Positions 49,261 to 57,900 of a stretch of 64,000 nucleotides of DNA are shown here, piece by piece. How positions within the stretch are numbered: the first letter of the stretch is position 1; every line of letters starts with the position of its first letter. A program made the position numbers and the translations under genes. The DNA lies in NCBI RefSeq assembly GCF_025460765.1, contig NZ_JAMWEG010000009.1, positions 186,001 to 250,000 on the forward strand, written 5' to 3'. Source of the stretch: Micromonospora sp. MA102 (GTDB taxonomy: Bacteria > Actinomycetota > Actinomycetes > Mycobacteriales > Micromonosporaceae). A model generated the notes under the pieces. That model ran no database searches. It saw only the letters and a program-made list of their open reading frames with translations, and was not told where the DNA came from.

Positions 49261-50526
49261 GTGAGAATCGTGGTGGCGCACAACCGGTACCGGGAAGCCC
49301 AGCCTTCCGGCGAGAACACCATCGTCGACGCGGAGATCGCCCAGCTGACCGCGGCCGGGGTGGAGGTGCTGCCGTTCCTGCGCAGCTCCGACGAGATCCC
49401 CGCGATGTCGAAACCGGCCAAGGCGCTGCTGCCGATCTCGCCGATCTGGGCCCCGAAGGCCCAGCACGACCTCGACCGCCTGCTCGCCGAGCACCGTCCG
49501 GACGTGCTGCACCTGCACAACCCGTACCCGCTGCTCTCGCCCTGGGTGGTGCGGACCGCGCACAAGCGCGGCGTGCCGGTGGTGCAGACCGTGCACAACT
49601 ACCGCCAGGTCTGCTCCTCCGGGCTCTACTTCCGGGACGGCGTGATCTGCCAGGACTGCCGGGGCCGCGCGCTGGGGGTGCCGGCGATCGTGCACCGCTG
49701 CTACCGGGGCTCCCGGGCGCAGAGCGCCCTGATGGCCACCACGCTCGCCGTGCACCGCCCGACCTGGAAGTCGGTGGACCGGTACATCGCGCTCACCACC
49801 GCCGTCGCCGACCACCTGCGCGACTACGGCATCCCGGACGAGCGGATCGTGGTCAAGCCCAACGCGGTGCCCGACCCGGGGACACCTGCGCCGCCCGGGG
49901 ACGGTTTCCTCTTCATGGGCCGGCTGAGCCCGGAGAAGGGCCTCGACCTGCTGCTCAACGCCTGGCGGCGGCACCCCGTGGGGTCGCTGGGCCCGCTGCG
50001 GATCGCCGGCGACGGCGAGCTGCGCCCCCTGGTCGAGGCGGCCGCCGCCGAGCGGCCCGACGTGGTCTACCTGGGCCAGCTCGACCGGACCGGGGTACGC
50101 GCCGCGCTGACCGACAGCGCCGTGGTGCTGGCCACCTCCACCTGGCACGACGTGCTGCCCACGGTGATCATCGAGGCGCTGGCCAGCGGCCGGCCGGTGC
50201 TCGGCACCGCGCTGGGCGGCATCCCCTACCTGGTCGGCGCGGACGCCCCCCGCGAGCCCGCGGGCACCGGCCCGGCCGAGGTGGCCACCTCGACGCCCGG
50301 CGACGGGCACGTCTCCCTGCCCACCGGAGTGCAGCGCGGCGAGGCCGGCTGGGTGGTCGCGCCCGACCCGGAGGCACTGGCCGCCGCCCTCCCCCTGGCC
50401 CGGGCCGGCGCGCCGACGCTCGCCCCGGCCGCCCGCACCCGTTACGAGCGCACCTTCCACCCCGACGTGGTGACGAAGCGCCTCATCGACATCTACGCCG
50501 ACCTCTCCAGCACCACCCGCCGCTGA
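49261..50526 (+). CDS. GT4 family glycosyltransferase with an insert
   Basis: A 421-residue GT-B glycosyltransferase. The N-terminal half has VVAHNRYREAQPSGENTIV and a Cys-rich segment CQDCRGRALGVPAIVHRC; the C-terminal half has FMGRLSPEKGLDLLLNAWRR and the donor-site block TWHDVLPTVIIEALASGRPV. Between GGIPYLVG and GWVVAPDPEAL about 33 Pro/Gly/Thr-rich residues are inserted (50236-50344) where relatives have a few. GTG 49261 is the leaderless start. Confidence 0.9.
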   Translation: MRIVVAHNRYREAQPSGENTIVDAEIAQLTAAGVEVLPFLRSSDEIPAMSKPAKALLPISPIWAPKAQHDLDRLLAEHRPDVLHLHNPYPLLSPWVVRTAHKRGVPVVQTVHNYRQVCSSGLYFRDGVICQDCRGRALGVPAIVHRCYRGSRAQSALMATTLAVHRPTWKSVDRYIALTTAVADHLRDYGIPDERIVVKPNAVPDPGTPAPPGDGFLFMGRLSPEKGLDLLLNAWRRHPVGSLGPLRIAGDGELRPLVEAAAAERPDVVYLGQLDRTGVRAALTDSAVVLATSTWHDVLPTVIIEALASGRPVLGTALGGIPYLVGADAPREPAGTGPAEVATSTPGDGHVSLPTGVQRGEAGWVVAPDPEALAAALPLARAGAPTLAPAARTRYERTFHPDVVTKRLIDIYADLSSTTRR

Positions 50527-50559
50527 CCCACCCGGTGCGGGGGTGGGGTGGGTCAGCGG
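50520..50559. terminator. Bidirectional terminator containing both stop codons
   Basis: CCGCTGACCCACCC (50520-50533) and GGGTGGGTCAGCGG (50546-50559) are perfect 14 bp complements around a 12 nt loop. The TGA of the glycosyltransferase (50524-50526) and the TGA of the convergent CDP-alcohol transferase (50553-50555) lie symmetrically in the two arms. Confidence 0.75.
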
Positions 50560-51278
50560 AGGGAGGCTCGGGCTGAGAAGGCGATGCTGGCCAGGAGGAA
50601 GCCGCCGTTGACGATCGTGAAGGCGACGATCACCCAGACGGTCAGGGCGGGGGCCACGGTCAGGACCAGGCCGGCCAGGAAGATCACCGCGCCGTAGTCG
50701 CGGACCAGCTTCGCCAGGCGGACCGGGAGCGAGGTCGAGGTGACCATGCTCGCCGCGTTCGGGCCGGCCTGCATCACCGAGGTGACCAGGTTGACCATCC
50801 AGGTGCCCGCGAAGACCGCCACCAGCCAGGTGGGCGTCGAGGGGCGCTGCGCCACGGCGGTCGCCCCGAGCGCGGTCACCAGGGCGATCTGGGCGGCCAC
50901 GTCGCAGAGCACGTCGACCCGGGCGCCGGCCGGGTTGTTCTGCTTCGTGACCCGGGCGAGCTGGCCGTCCGCGCAGTCCAGCGCGTACGCGATCTGCCAG
51001 GCGACCAGGGCGACCAGCCCGACGGCCCAGGCCGGGACGGAGCCCGCCGCCACGTCGTCGGCGAGCGCGACCACGGTGACCGAGGCGGCCAGGCCGAGCA
51101 CCAGGTTGGTGAGGGTCAGCGCGGTCGGGCGCAATCCCAGGCGCTGCGCGACCAGCGCGAACACCGCGCCGATCCACTGGCTGATCGACTCGCTGAACAG
51201 GCCGCCGCCACGGTTGACCCGGTGGAAGTCGGCGACGGAGGGGCGGGACGGCTCAGCCAAGGCGGTCGCGGAGTGCAC
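50553..51278 (-). CDS. CDP-alcohol phosphatidyltransferase family membrane enzyme
   Basis: A 241-residue integral membrane enzyme with about six membrane segments. The full catalytic motif D-x2-DG-x2-AR-x8-G-x3-D-x3-D is present (DCADGQLAR ... GARVDVLCD, about 102-128). It should join a CDP-activated alcohol to an acceptor, or the reverse, releasing CMP. Its start lies 26 nt inside the dehydrogenase gene, and the nucleotidyltransferase is two genes up, so the substrate is probably the CDP-alcohol made by those two enzymes. Confidence 0.9.
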   Translation of the reverse strand: MHSATALAEPSRPSVADFHRVNRGGGLFSESISQWIGAVFALVAQRLGLRPTALTLTNLVLGLAASVTVVALADDVAAGSVPAWAVGLVALVAWQIAYALDCADGQLARVTKQNNPAGARVDVLCDVAAQIALVTALGATAVAQRPSTPTWLVAVFAGTWMVNLVTSVMQAGPNAASMVTSTSLPVRLAKLVRDYGAVIFLAGLVLTVAPALTVWVIVAFTIVNGGFLLASIAFSARASLR

Positions 51279-52320
51279 CGGCGTAGTCTGCCAGCCGCTC
51301 CCGCGTCTCGGTAGGCGACATCGCCAGGTGTTCGAGGATGGTGTAGCGGTCCGGCCGGGTGGCCGGCGCGAACTGCACCGCCTCCACGAACTGCTCGTCG
51401 GACAGGCCCACGTCGGCGGGCAGCCGGGGCAGGCCGTGCCGGGCCAGGCAGGCCGACATCTCGGTGAGCCGCCGCTCGTCGCCGCGGAGGAAGGTGCAGA
51501 ACAGGGCGCCCAGCCCGGCCAGCTCGCCGTGCGAGGCCGTGCCCGGGTAGAGCGAGTCCACCGCGTGCATGATCTCGTGGCAGCCGCCGCTGGCCGGCCG
51601 GCTGGTGCCCTCGATGGCCATGGCCAGGCCGCTGGAGATCAGCGCCTCGGCCAGCACGGTGACGAAGGCGTCGTCGCTCATGTCGCCCGGGTGGTTGAGC
51701 ACGGCCTCCGCGCCCGCCCGGGAGAGCGACGCGGCCAGTCCGTCGAACGACTCGCCGCGTACCTTCCGGGCCAGCTCCCAGTCGGCCAGGGCGCTGATGT
51801 TGCTGATCACGTCACCGATGCCGGCCCGGTTGTGCCGTTCCGGGCCGCTCTCCACGAAGTCCAGGTCCACGACCACGGCGATCGGGATGTGTACCCCGTA
51901 GGAGCCCTTGATCCCATCGGTGATGAGGCTCGCCACCGGGGAGGCGATCCCGTCGTTGGCGAGGCTGGTCGCCAGGGAGACCATCGGCAGGCCCCGGCGG
52001 GTCGCCGCGTACTTGGCCACGTCGATGGTCTTGCCGCCGCCGATCCCGACCACCGCGTCGTACGACCGGGCGCGGAGCTTCCCGCCGAGGTCGTCGGCGG
52101 CGTCCAGACTGCCCCCGGCGACGGTGAACACGTCGGCCGACCGCAGCGACGGGCGGAGCAGGTCGGCGACCTTCTCGCCCTGCCCCGGACCGACCACGAC
52201 CGCCACGTCACCCCCGGAGGAGATGCGGCCGTCGGCGAGGATCGCTGCCAGGTCGGCCACCGCGCCCCGCCGCACGTCGATGTGGAGCGGGGTCAGCACG
52301 CTCCGGGCTAGTAGCGGCAC
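51253..52320 (-). CDS. Glycerol-1-phosphate dehydrogenase-like, iron-containing ADH superfamily
   Basis: A 355-residue enzyme of the G1PDH/AraM group. GIGGGKTIDVAKYAA binds NAD(P), SLANDGIASPVASL holds the first metal ligand Asp, and GGCHEIMHAVDSLYPGTASH gives the two metal histidines. G1PDH makes sn-glycerol-1-phosphate from DHAP, a stereochemistry typical of archaeal lipids and rare in bacteria; another polyol phosphate is possible. GTG 52320 overlaps the nucleotidyltransferase stop by 13 nt. Confidence 0.87.
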   Translation of the reverse strand: MPLLARSVLTPLHIDVRRGAVADLAAILADGRISSGGDVAVVVGPGQGEKVADLLRPSLRSADVFTVAGGSLDAADDLGGKLRARSYDAVVGIGGGKTIDVAKYAATRRGLPMVSLATSLANDGIASPVASLITDGIKGSYGVHIPIAVVVDLDFVESGPERHNRAGIGDVISNISALADWELARKVRGESFDGLAASLSRAGAEAVLNHPGDMSDDAFVTVLAEALISSGLAMAIEGTSRPASGGCHEIMHAVDSLYPGTASHGELAGLGALFCTFLRGDERRLTEMSACLARHGLPRLPADVGLSDEQFVEAVQFAPATRPDRYTILEHLAMSPTETRERLADYAGALRDRLG

Positions 52321-53039
52321 GCGATCTCCCGCGCCCGGGCCAGGTCGGCGTGGTTGTCGACCTCGACCCAGGAGACGTCGCCGATCGGCGCGGCCCGCAC
52401 CTCGCCGCCCCGGTCGGCGAACTCCTGGTAGCCGTCCTCGTAGTAGAGGTTCGGGTCGCGCCGCCAGGTCGCCTCCAGGGCGTCGGCGAGCGCGCCGGCC
52501 ACCTGCGGCTCGATCAGCGTCGCGCCGATGTACTCCCCGAACGCCTCACCCGGGTCCATCAGCTTGGTGATCCGGGTGAGCTGGCCGGCCGCGTCGAAGG
52601 TGGTCTTCATCTCCTCCTCGGCCAGCGCCTTGATGTTGTCGACGGCCAGCAGGATGCCGGGCCCGCGCTCGGCCAGCAGCGTCTTCTCCACGCTCACCGG
52701 GTGCACGGTGTCGCCGTTGACCAGCAGCACCCCCCGGGAGAAGTACTCCCGGGCCAGCCAGAGCGAGTACGCGTTGTTCCACTCCTCGGCCTTGTCGTTG
52801 TGCACCAGGGTGATCGTGACGCCGTACTTCTCCTCCAGCGCGGCCTGCCGCTGCCGGACCGCGTCCGCCGCGTAGCCGACCACGATCACGACCTCGGTCA
52901 GCCCGACCTCGGCGAGGTTGCGCAGCGCGATGTCGAGGATGGTGATCTCCCCGTCGACCGGCACCAGGGCCTTGGGCAGGGTGTCGGTGTACGGGCGCAG
53001 CCGGCGCCCCGCACCGGCGGCGAGCACCATCCCGATCAT
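52308..53039 (-). CDS. Sugar/alcohol-phosphate nucleotidyltransferase
   Basis: A 243-residue NTP transferase of the phosphocholine-cytidylyltransferase-like group. GMVLAAGAGRRLRPYTDTLP and the following KALVPV are the nucleotide-binding signature; LLVNGDTVHP and EVDNHADLARA supply the metal-binding acids. With a G1PDH-like and a CDP-alcohol transferase gene coupled behind it, CTP is the likely nucleotide. It starts the three-gene unit; a small CTCCAC/GTGGAG hairpin lies in its leader near 53070. Confidence 0.87.
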   Translation of the reverse strand: MIGMVLAAGAGRRLRPYTDTLPKALVPVDGEITILDIALRNLAEVGLTEVVIVVGYAADAVRQRQAALEEKYGVTITLVHNDKAEEWNNAYSLWLAREYFSRGVLLVNGDTVHPVSVEKTLLAERGPGILLAVDNIKALAEEEMKTTFDAAGQLTRITKLMDPGEAFGEYIGATLIEPQVAGALADALEATWRRDPNLYYEDGYQEFADRGGEVRAAPIGDVSWVEVDNHADLARAREIACRY

Positions 53040-53110
53040 GCCGGCACCATCCTCATCTCGACTCCGCTCCACTCGGTGGAGGATATCGTCGCGCCCCCGC
53101 GGGCCGTGGT

Positions 53111-53920
53111 TCAGCCCGGCAGGGCGGCCAGGTCGGCCAGCAGCTCCAGCCGCTCCTCGGCGGCGAGCACCGCCCACGGGCCGGCCGCCCGGCGGTCCGT
53201 CTCCTGCTCGATGGCCAGCCGCTCCGGCCCCGCGGGCAGCGCGGCGACGGTCGCCGCGGTGTGCCCCGCGGCGGTCCACGCCGCCGCGTGCGCGTCCGCA
53301 CGGTGGTAGCGCAGGGTGCCCAGCCGGTTGAGCAGCAGCACGCCGGGCGGGGTGCCGTCCGGCTCGTGCGGCGGGGCCATGGTCGCGAAGGCGCCGGGCC
53401 TGGCCGACCCGATCGCGTGCGCCAGCACCCGGCCCAGCGCCGGGACGAGCCGCTCCACCCGCTCGTCGTGCCCGGCCCACAGTTCCTCGGTCACTTCGGC
53501 GTGCACGCCGAACAGCTCCGCCAGGAAGGCCAGCCCGCGCTCGGTGGCGCAGAAGCCGCCGTCCGGGAAGCGCTGGATCATCCCGTACGCGACCTGCTTG
53601 TCCAGCGCCCGCCGGACGGCGGCCGGGTCCCGGTAGCGGGTCACCGCCGCGAAGCCCGCCGCGTCGATCGTGCCGCCCGGCGCGGCGAGGCGGGTGCGGA
53701 ACTCCACCAGGGCACCGGTGGCGGCCGGACCGCCGTACCGGGAACTCAGCTCGGCGCCGCCGCCGTCGCGACCGGCGAGCATGCCGGCGACGAAGGTCCG
53801 GTCGACGGCCGGTGCGACCAGCCCGGCGAACCGGTGCGGCGGCAGCTCGACGCCGTCGGGTGACCCGGCTCCCCGTGCCGGAGGTGGTGCCGCGCCGCGA
53901 CCGGGGACGGTCTCCCTCAC
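53111..53920 (-). CDS. Winged-helix-like protein, possibly SCO6745/SalK-type
   Basis: A 269-residue soluble protein, not firmly recognised. DPAAVRRALDKQVAYGMIQR followed by FPDGGFCATERG reads like a winged helix (about 98-130), and TLRYHRADAHAAAWTAAG (about 205-222) matches the LRxHRxDxH pattern of the SCO6745 family. No enzyme motif is evident. The GTG at 53920 overlaps the Nudix stop (GTGA), so the two are coupled. Confidence 0.65.
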   Translation of the reverse strand: MRETVPGRGAAPPPARGAGSPDGVELPPHRFAGLVAPAVDRTFVAGMLAGRDGGGAELSSRYGGPAATGALVEFRTRLAAPGGTIDAAGFAAVTRYRDPAAVRRALDKQVAYGMIQRFPDGGFCATERGLAFLAELFGVHAEVTEELWAGHDERVERLVPALGRVLAHAIGSARPGAFATMAPPHEPDGTPPGVLLLNRLGTLRYHRADAHAAAWTAAGHTAATVAALPAGPERLAIEQETDRRAAGPWAVLAAEERLELLADLAALPG

Positions 53921-54366
53921 AGTCCGATCGAACGCAGGGCCGCGAAGCCGTTCTCGGCGATCCGCCGGATCAGCCCGTCGTTGACGTCGCGGTGCTCGTC
54001 GAGCAGGTCGACGTCCTGCTCCGCCAGCCAGCGGAACTCGGTGTGCTTGCCCTCCTCCAGCCGGGGCCGGCTCAGATCGCCGTCCACCCGGATCAGGAAG
54101 TCGGTCTCCACGCGGGTCAGCCCGTCGTCGCCCGTGTAGCGGTATTCGCCGACCTGGCCGAGCACGTGCGAGACGGTCCAACCGGTCTCCTCGGTGACCT
54201 CCCGGCGCAGCGCGTCCTGCACCTCCTCGCCCGGTTCGAGGTGGCCGCCGACGATGTCCCAGCAGTTGGGGAAGAGGCGCCGCTCGGGGGACCGGCGCTG
54301 GATGAAGATGCGGCCGTCGTCGTCCACGATCAGCGCGCCGGCGCAGTGGAGGGGCTCGGTGGGCAC
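53917..54366 (-). CDS. Nudix hydrolase
   Basis: A 149-residue Nudix enzyme. GGHLEPGEEVQDALRREVTE followed by ETGW is a complete Nudix box (about 41-64) with the metal-binding glutamates. It hydrolyses a nucleoside diphosphate derivative, perhaps an oxidised nucleotide; the substrate is not predictable. TACTGT (54373-54378) with 6 nt to the GTG fits a leaderless mRNA. Coupled to the next gene by a 4 nt overlap. Confidence 0.92.
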   Translation of the reverse strand: MPTEPLHCAGALIVDDDGRIFIQRRSPERRLFPNCWDIVGGHLEPGEEVQDALRREVTEETGWTVSHVLGQVGEYRYTGDDGLTRVETDFLIRVDGDLSRPRLEEGKHTEFRWLAEQDVDLLDEHRDVNDGLIRRIAENGFAALRSIGL

Positions 54367-54480
54367 CTCACGACAGTAGCGATTCTTCGCCGTTCGTGGC
54401 GATGCCCGGTCTTGTCCCGTTCCGCATCGATGGCCCACCATGTCCGTACCGAGGCCGCCGTCCCACAGGGGTGATGCGTG

Positions 54481-54873
54481 ATGCAGGTACGCGAAGCGAT
54501 GTCCAGCGAAATTCTCGTGGTCGGCCCGGAGCACACGCTCCGCCAGGCGGCCCGGATGATGTCGGCCCGCCGGGTCGGGTCGGCGGTCGTGATCGACCCG
54601 GACTCCGAGGGGGTCGGGATCATGACCGAACGCGACGTGCTCAACGCCATCGGGGCCGGGCTCGACCCCGACGTCGAACGCACCGGGGCGCACCTGACCT
54701 GGGACGTGGTCTACGCGGGCCCGGACTGGACGGTGGAGGAGGCGGCCGCCGCCATGGCCCGGGGCGGGTTCCGGCACCTCGTGGTGCTCGACGGCCGGGA
54801 GGTCGCCGGGGTGATCTCGGTACGCGACCTGATGCGCGTCTGGGCGCGGGAGCACACCGCTCCCCGCGTCTGA
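54481..54873 (+). CDS. CBS-domain pair protein
   Basis: A 130-residue protein consisting of two CBS domains (about 6-58 and 73-124), with GSAVVIDPDSEGVGIMTERD and HLVVLDGREVAGVISVRDL as the conserved repeats. Paired CBS domains bind adenine nucleotides and regulate partners. ATG 54481 is taken; GTG 54478 is adjacent. A perfect hairpin terminator follows. Confidence 0.9.
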   Translation: MQVREAMSSEILVVGPEHTLRQAARMMSARRVGSAVVIDPDSEGVGIMTERDVLNAIGAGLDPDVERTGAHLTWDVVYAGPDWTVEEAAAAMARGGFRHLVVLDGREVAGVISVRDLMRVWAREHTAPRV

Positions 54874-54890
54874 ACAACTGTGGAAAGGGC

Positions 54891-54920
54891 GATGGCCCGG
54901 CCGATACCGGCCGGGCCATC
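54891..54920. terminator. Bidirectional terminator after the CBS gene
   Basis: GATGGCCCGGCCG (54891-54903) and CGGCCGGGCCATC (54908-54920) are perfect 13 bp complements with a 4 nt loop. It sits between convergent genes. Confidence 0.8.
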
Positions 54921-54941
54921 GTCGTGTCGTACCGCCTCGGG

Positions 54942-57900
54942 TCAGGGGCCGACGAAGACGGCGGTGCCCCGCCAGTCCACGTTGTCGACGCCCGGGCCGC
55001 TGCGCACGGTGGCGGAGCCGGTCGGCGCGCCGTCCGACCACGCCATCGAGGAGAGGTTGCCGGTGGTGCGGGAGACGACGTACAGGGTGTCGCCGTCCAG
55101 GAACATGCCGTTCGCGTCGGCGAACGCCGTGGTGCCGGTGACCGTGGCCCGCTCGGCACCGACGACGCCGGTGTCGGGCGCGAACCCGCGCCAGAACAGG
55201 GTGCTCTGGCCGGCCAGCGTGTAGTAGAGGCGGCCGCCGGAGTAGAACATGGCGGTCACGTTCGGCAGCTCCGCGGAGAAGTTGACCGTCTTGCCCGCGT
55301 AGGTCTGGCCTTCCGGCGCGGAGCCGGTGAGGACGAGGTCCCACTTGGCGTCGTGGTACGGGTCGAGCTTCTTCGGGGTACCGAACGCCTCGCCGTCGAA
55401 GGAGCGCTTGTAGAGATCGCCGTTGACCCCGTAGAACAGGTCACCGCCGACCCAGAAGGCACCCTTCACCGTGGACCACCGGGTGCTGTCCGAGTTCGCC
55501 ACCGTGGTCGCGTTGCCCACCGCGGTGGCGCCGTCGTACGACCGCTTGGTGATGCTGTCCACCGTGGTGGCCGGCGGCACCGGCGGGAGCTTGACGATCT
55601 CGATGCCCTGCACCAGCGGGTTCTCCAGCACGCGGCCGAAGTCGACGTCGATGTTGCCGTCGCTGGTGACCGCGAAGGCCCGCATGGTGCCCTTGTTGGT
55701 GGCGCCGATGGAGGCGATCGGGTCGAAGTCGTTCAGCTTGAGCACGCCGTCGATGCTGACGTCGAACTTGCGCTTGCCGGCCGTGGCCGTGCCGGCGTAC
55801 CGGTTGGCCAGGTAGAGCCGGACCTGCACCGGGGTGCCCGCCGGGACGGGGAAGTCCCACTGCATGTCCGGCGTGGTGGACTGGTCCCAGCGCTCGCTGT
55901 TGAACAGGGCGACCGGGGTGCCGGCCGGCACGGTGGCGTCCAGCGTCGCGTTCGTGGTGTAGGTCGTGACGGTGCTGCCGGCGTTGTGGTAGGCGCTCGG
56001 CACGGTGAGGCTGTCGGTGGCCCAGGCCGGGCCGCTCGGCGCGGCCAGCTGGTCGCCACCCGCGTTGACCCGGTAGAGGACGTCGGCCGCGTCCGGGGTC
56101 GGTGCGGTCTTCACGATCTCGATGCCCTGGATGAGCGGGTTCTCCAGCACCCGGCCGAAGTCGACGTCGACCACGCCGTCACTGACCGTCGAGAAGGACC
56201 GCATGGTGCCGCGGTCGGTGCCGCCGGCGGCGGCCACCGGGTCGAAGTCGTTCAGCTTGAGCACGCCGTCGATGCTGACGTCGAACTTGCGCTTGCCGAC
56301 CACGCCCGTCCGGGCGTAGCGGTTGGCCAGGTAGAGGCGCACGTCGATGCGGGTGCCGGCCGCGACCGGGATGTCCCACTGCATGTCCGGGGCGGTCGCC
56401 TCGTCCCAGCGCTCGGTGTTGAACAGCGTCGCGGGGGTGCTCGCCGGCACCGTGGCGTCGAACGTCGCGTTGGTGGTGTACGTCGAGACGCTGCTGCCGG
56501 CGTTGTGCTGGGGGCTGGGCGCGGTGGCGCTGTCGCCGGCCCAGTCGGGGCCGCCGTCGGTCGCCGGGATGGCCGGACCGCCGGCGTTGACCCGGTAGAG
56601 GACCTCGGTCTGCGCCGCGCGGCCGGCCTGGTAGACGTTGCCGGGCAGGCCCTTCGTGCTGGTGGAGTGCGGCGCGTTGCCGCCGTCCAGGGGGAAGAAG
56701 GCGATCTTCTTCCGGAGGAACTCGCGGTCGCCGATGTAGTCCTGGTCGCTGCCGATCCAGAGGCCCTCCTGGGTCACCAGCATCTCGGTCACGCCGTAGC
56801 CGCGCGGGTTGCGGCCCGGGTTCCAGGCCAGCGGCAGGCCGCTGGCCGGGTCGAGGGCCGCGATGCTGGGCCGCGGCACCGCGCCGGGACCCGCCTGGTC
56901 GCGGGCGAGCGGGTTGTTCGCCCAGCGGAAGTGGCCGCCGACGTAGACGGCCTCCTCGCTGATGCCGGTGGAGAGGAAGGTGTCGCCGCCGCTGAAGTTG
57001 GTCCAGGTGGGCTTCTGCCCGTCACCGGTGGCGGCGGTCTCCCAGCGGGCCGCGGAGTCGCAGAGCGTCCCCGGGTAGGACGCGCCGGTGGTCACCACGA
57101 CGAAGTACTTGCCGCTCGGGGCGAACTGCACATCGCGGACCCACGAGTCGAACGCGCTGTACTTGCAGGCTCCCGAGTAGCTGTCGGTGTTCCAGTCCGC
57201 GATGGTGGCCGCGCTGTCGCCCAGGTTGATCCGGACGATCTGGTCGTGGACGACGCCGTTGGCCTTCTTGAAGTTGCCGATGATGACCAGCTGCTTCTCG
57301 TCCGGCGACACGGCGAGCTTCTCAGCTCCCACACCGGCCTTGGCGACACCGGTGCTGCCCGGGGTCCAGTTGTGGTTCTCGGTCAGGGCGACGGTCAGGT
57401 AGTCGTCCAGCGCGCCGGTGTTGGCATTGATCGACGCCACCCCGTTGCGGACGACGTCGGTGCCGATCTTGCTGAAGATGCCGCCCACCAGCAGCCGGTC
57501 GCCGACCTTGGCGATGTCGTTGACCAGGCCGTTGAAGGCCGGCCCCTTGAAGGTGGTGACCAGCGAGCCGTCGGCGACGTTGAGCAGCGCCAGCTTCCGG
57601 CGGTTGACCCCGTTGACGGTGTTGAAGTCACCAGCGATGTAGACCGTCCCGGCAGTGGGGCCGGCGATGATCGCCAGGACGTCGCCGTCGAGCACGGGCG
57701 CGAACGCCTCGTCGACAGTGCCGGTGGCCTTGTCGAAGGCCAGCAGCCTGTTGCGGTCGATGTCGGTTGACTTGTTCCGGTTGCGCACCTGGGTGAAGGA
57801 CCCACCCGCGATCACCTTGCTGCCGGCGTCGTGGATGGCGAAGACCGTGCCGTCCATGATGTTCGGCGTGTTGCTGGAAGTGTCGCTGCTGACCACGGTG

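Noticed and set aside
54396..57770. Very long open frame on the + strand opposite the malectin gene
   Set aside because: It is an Arg/Gly/Val-rich mirror of a real gene, has no recognisable domain, and arises from the high GC content.
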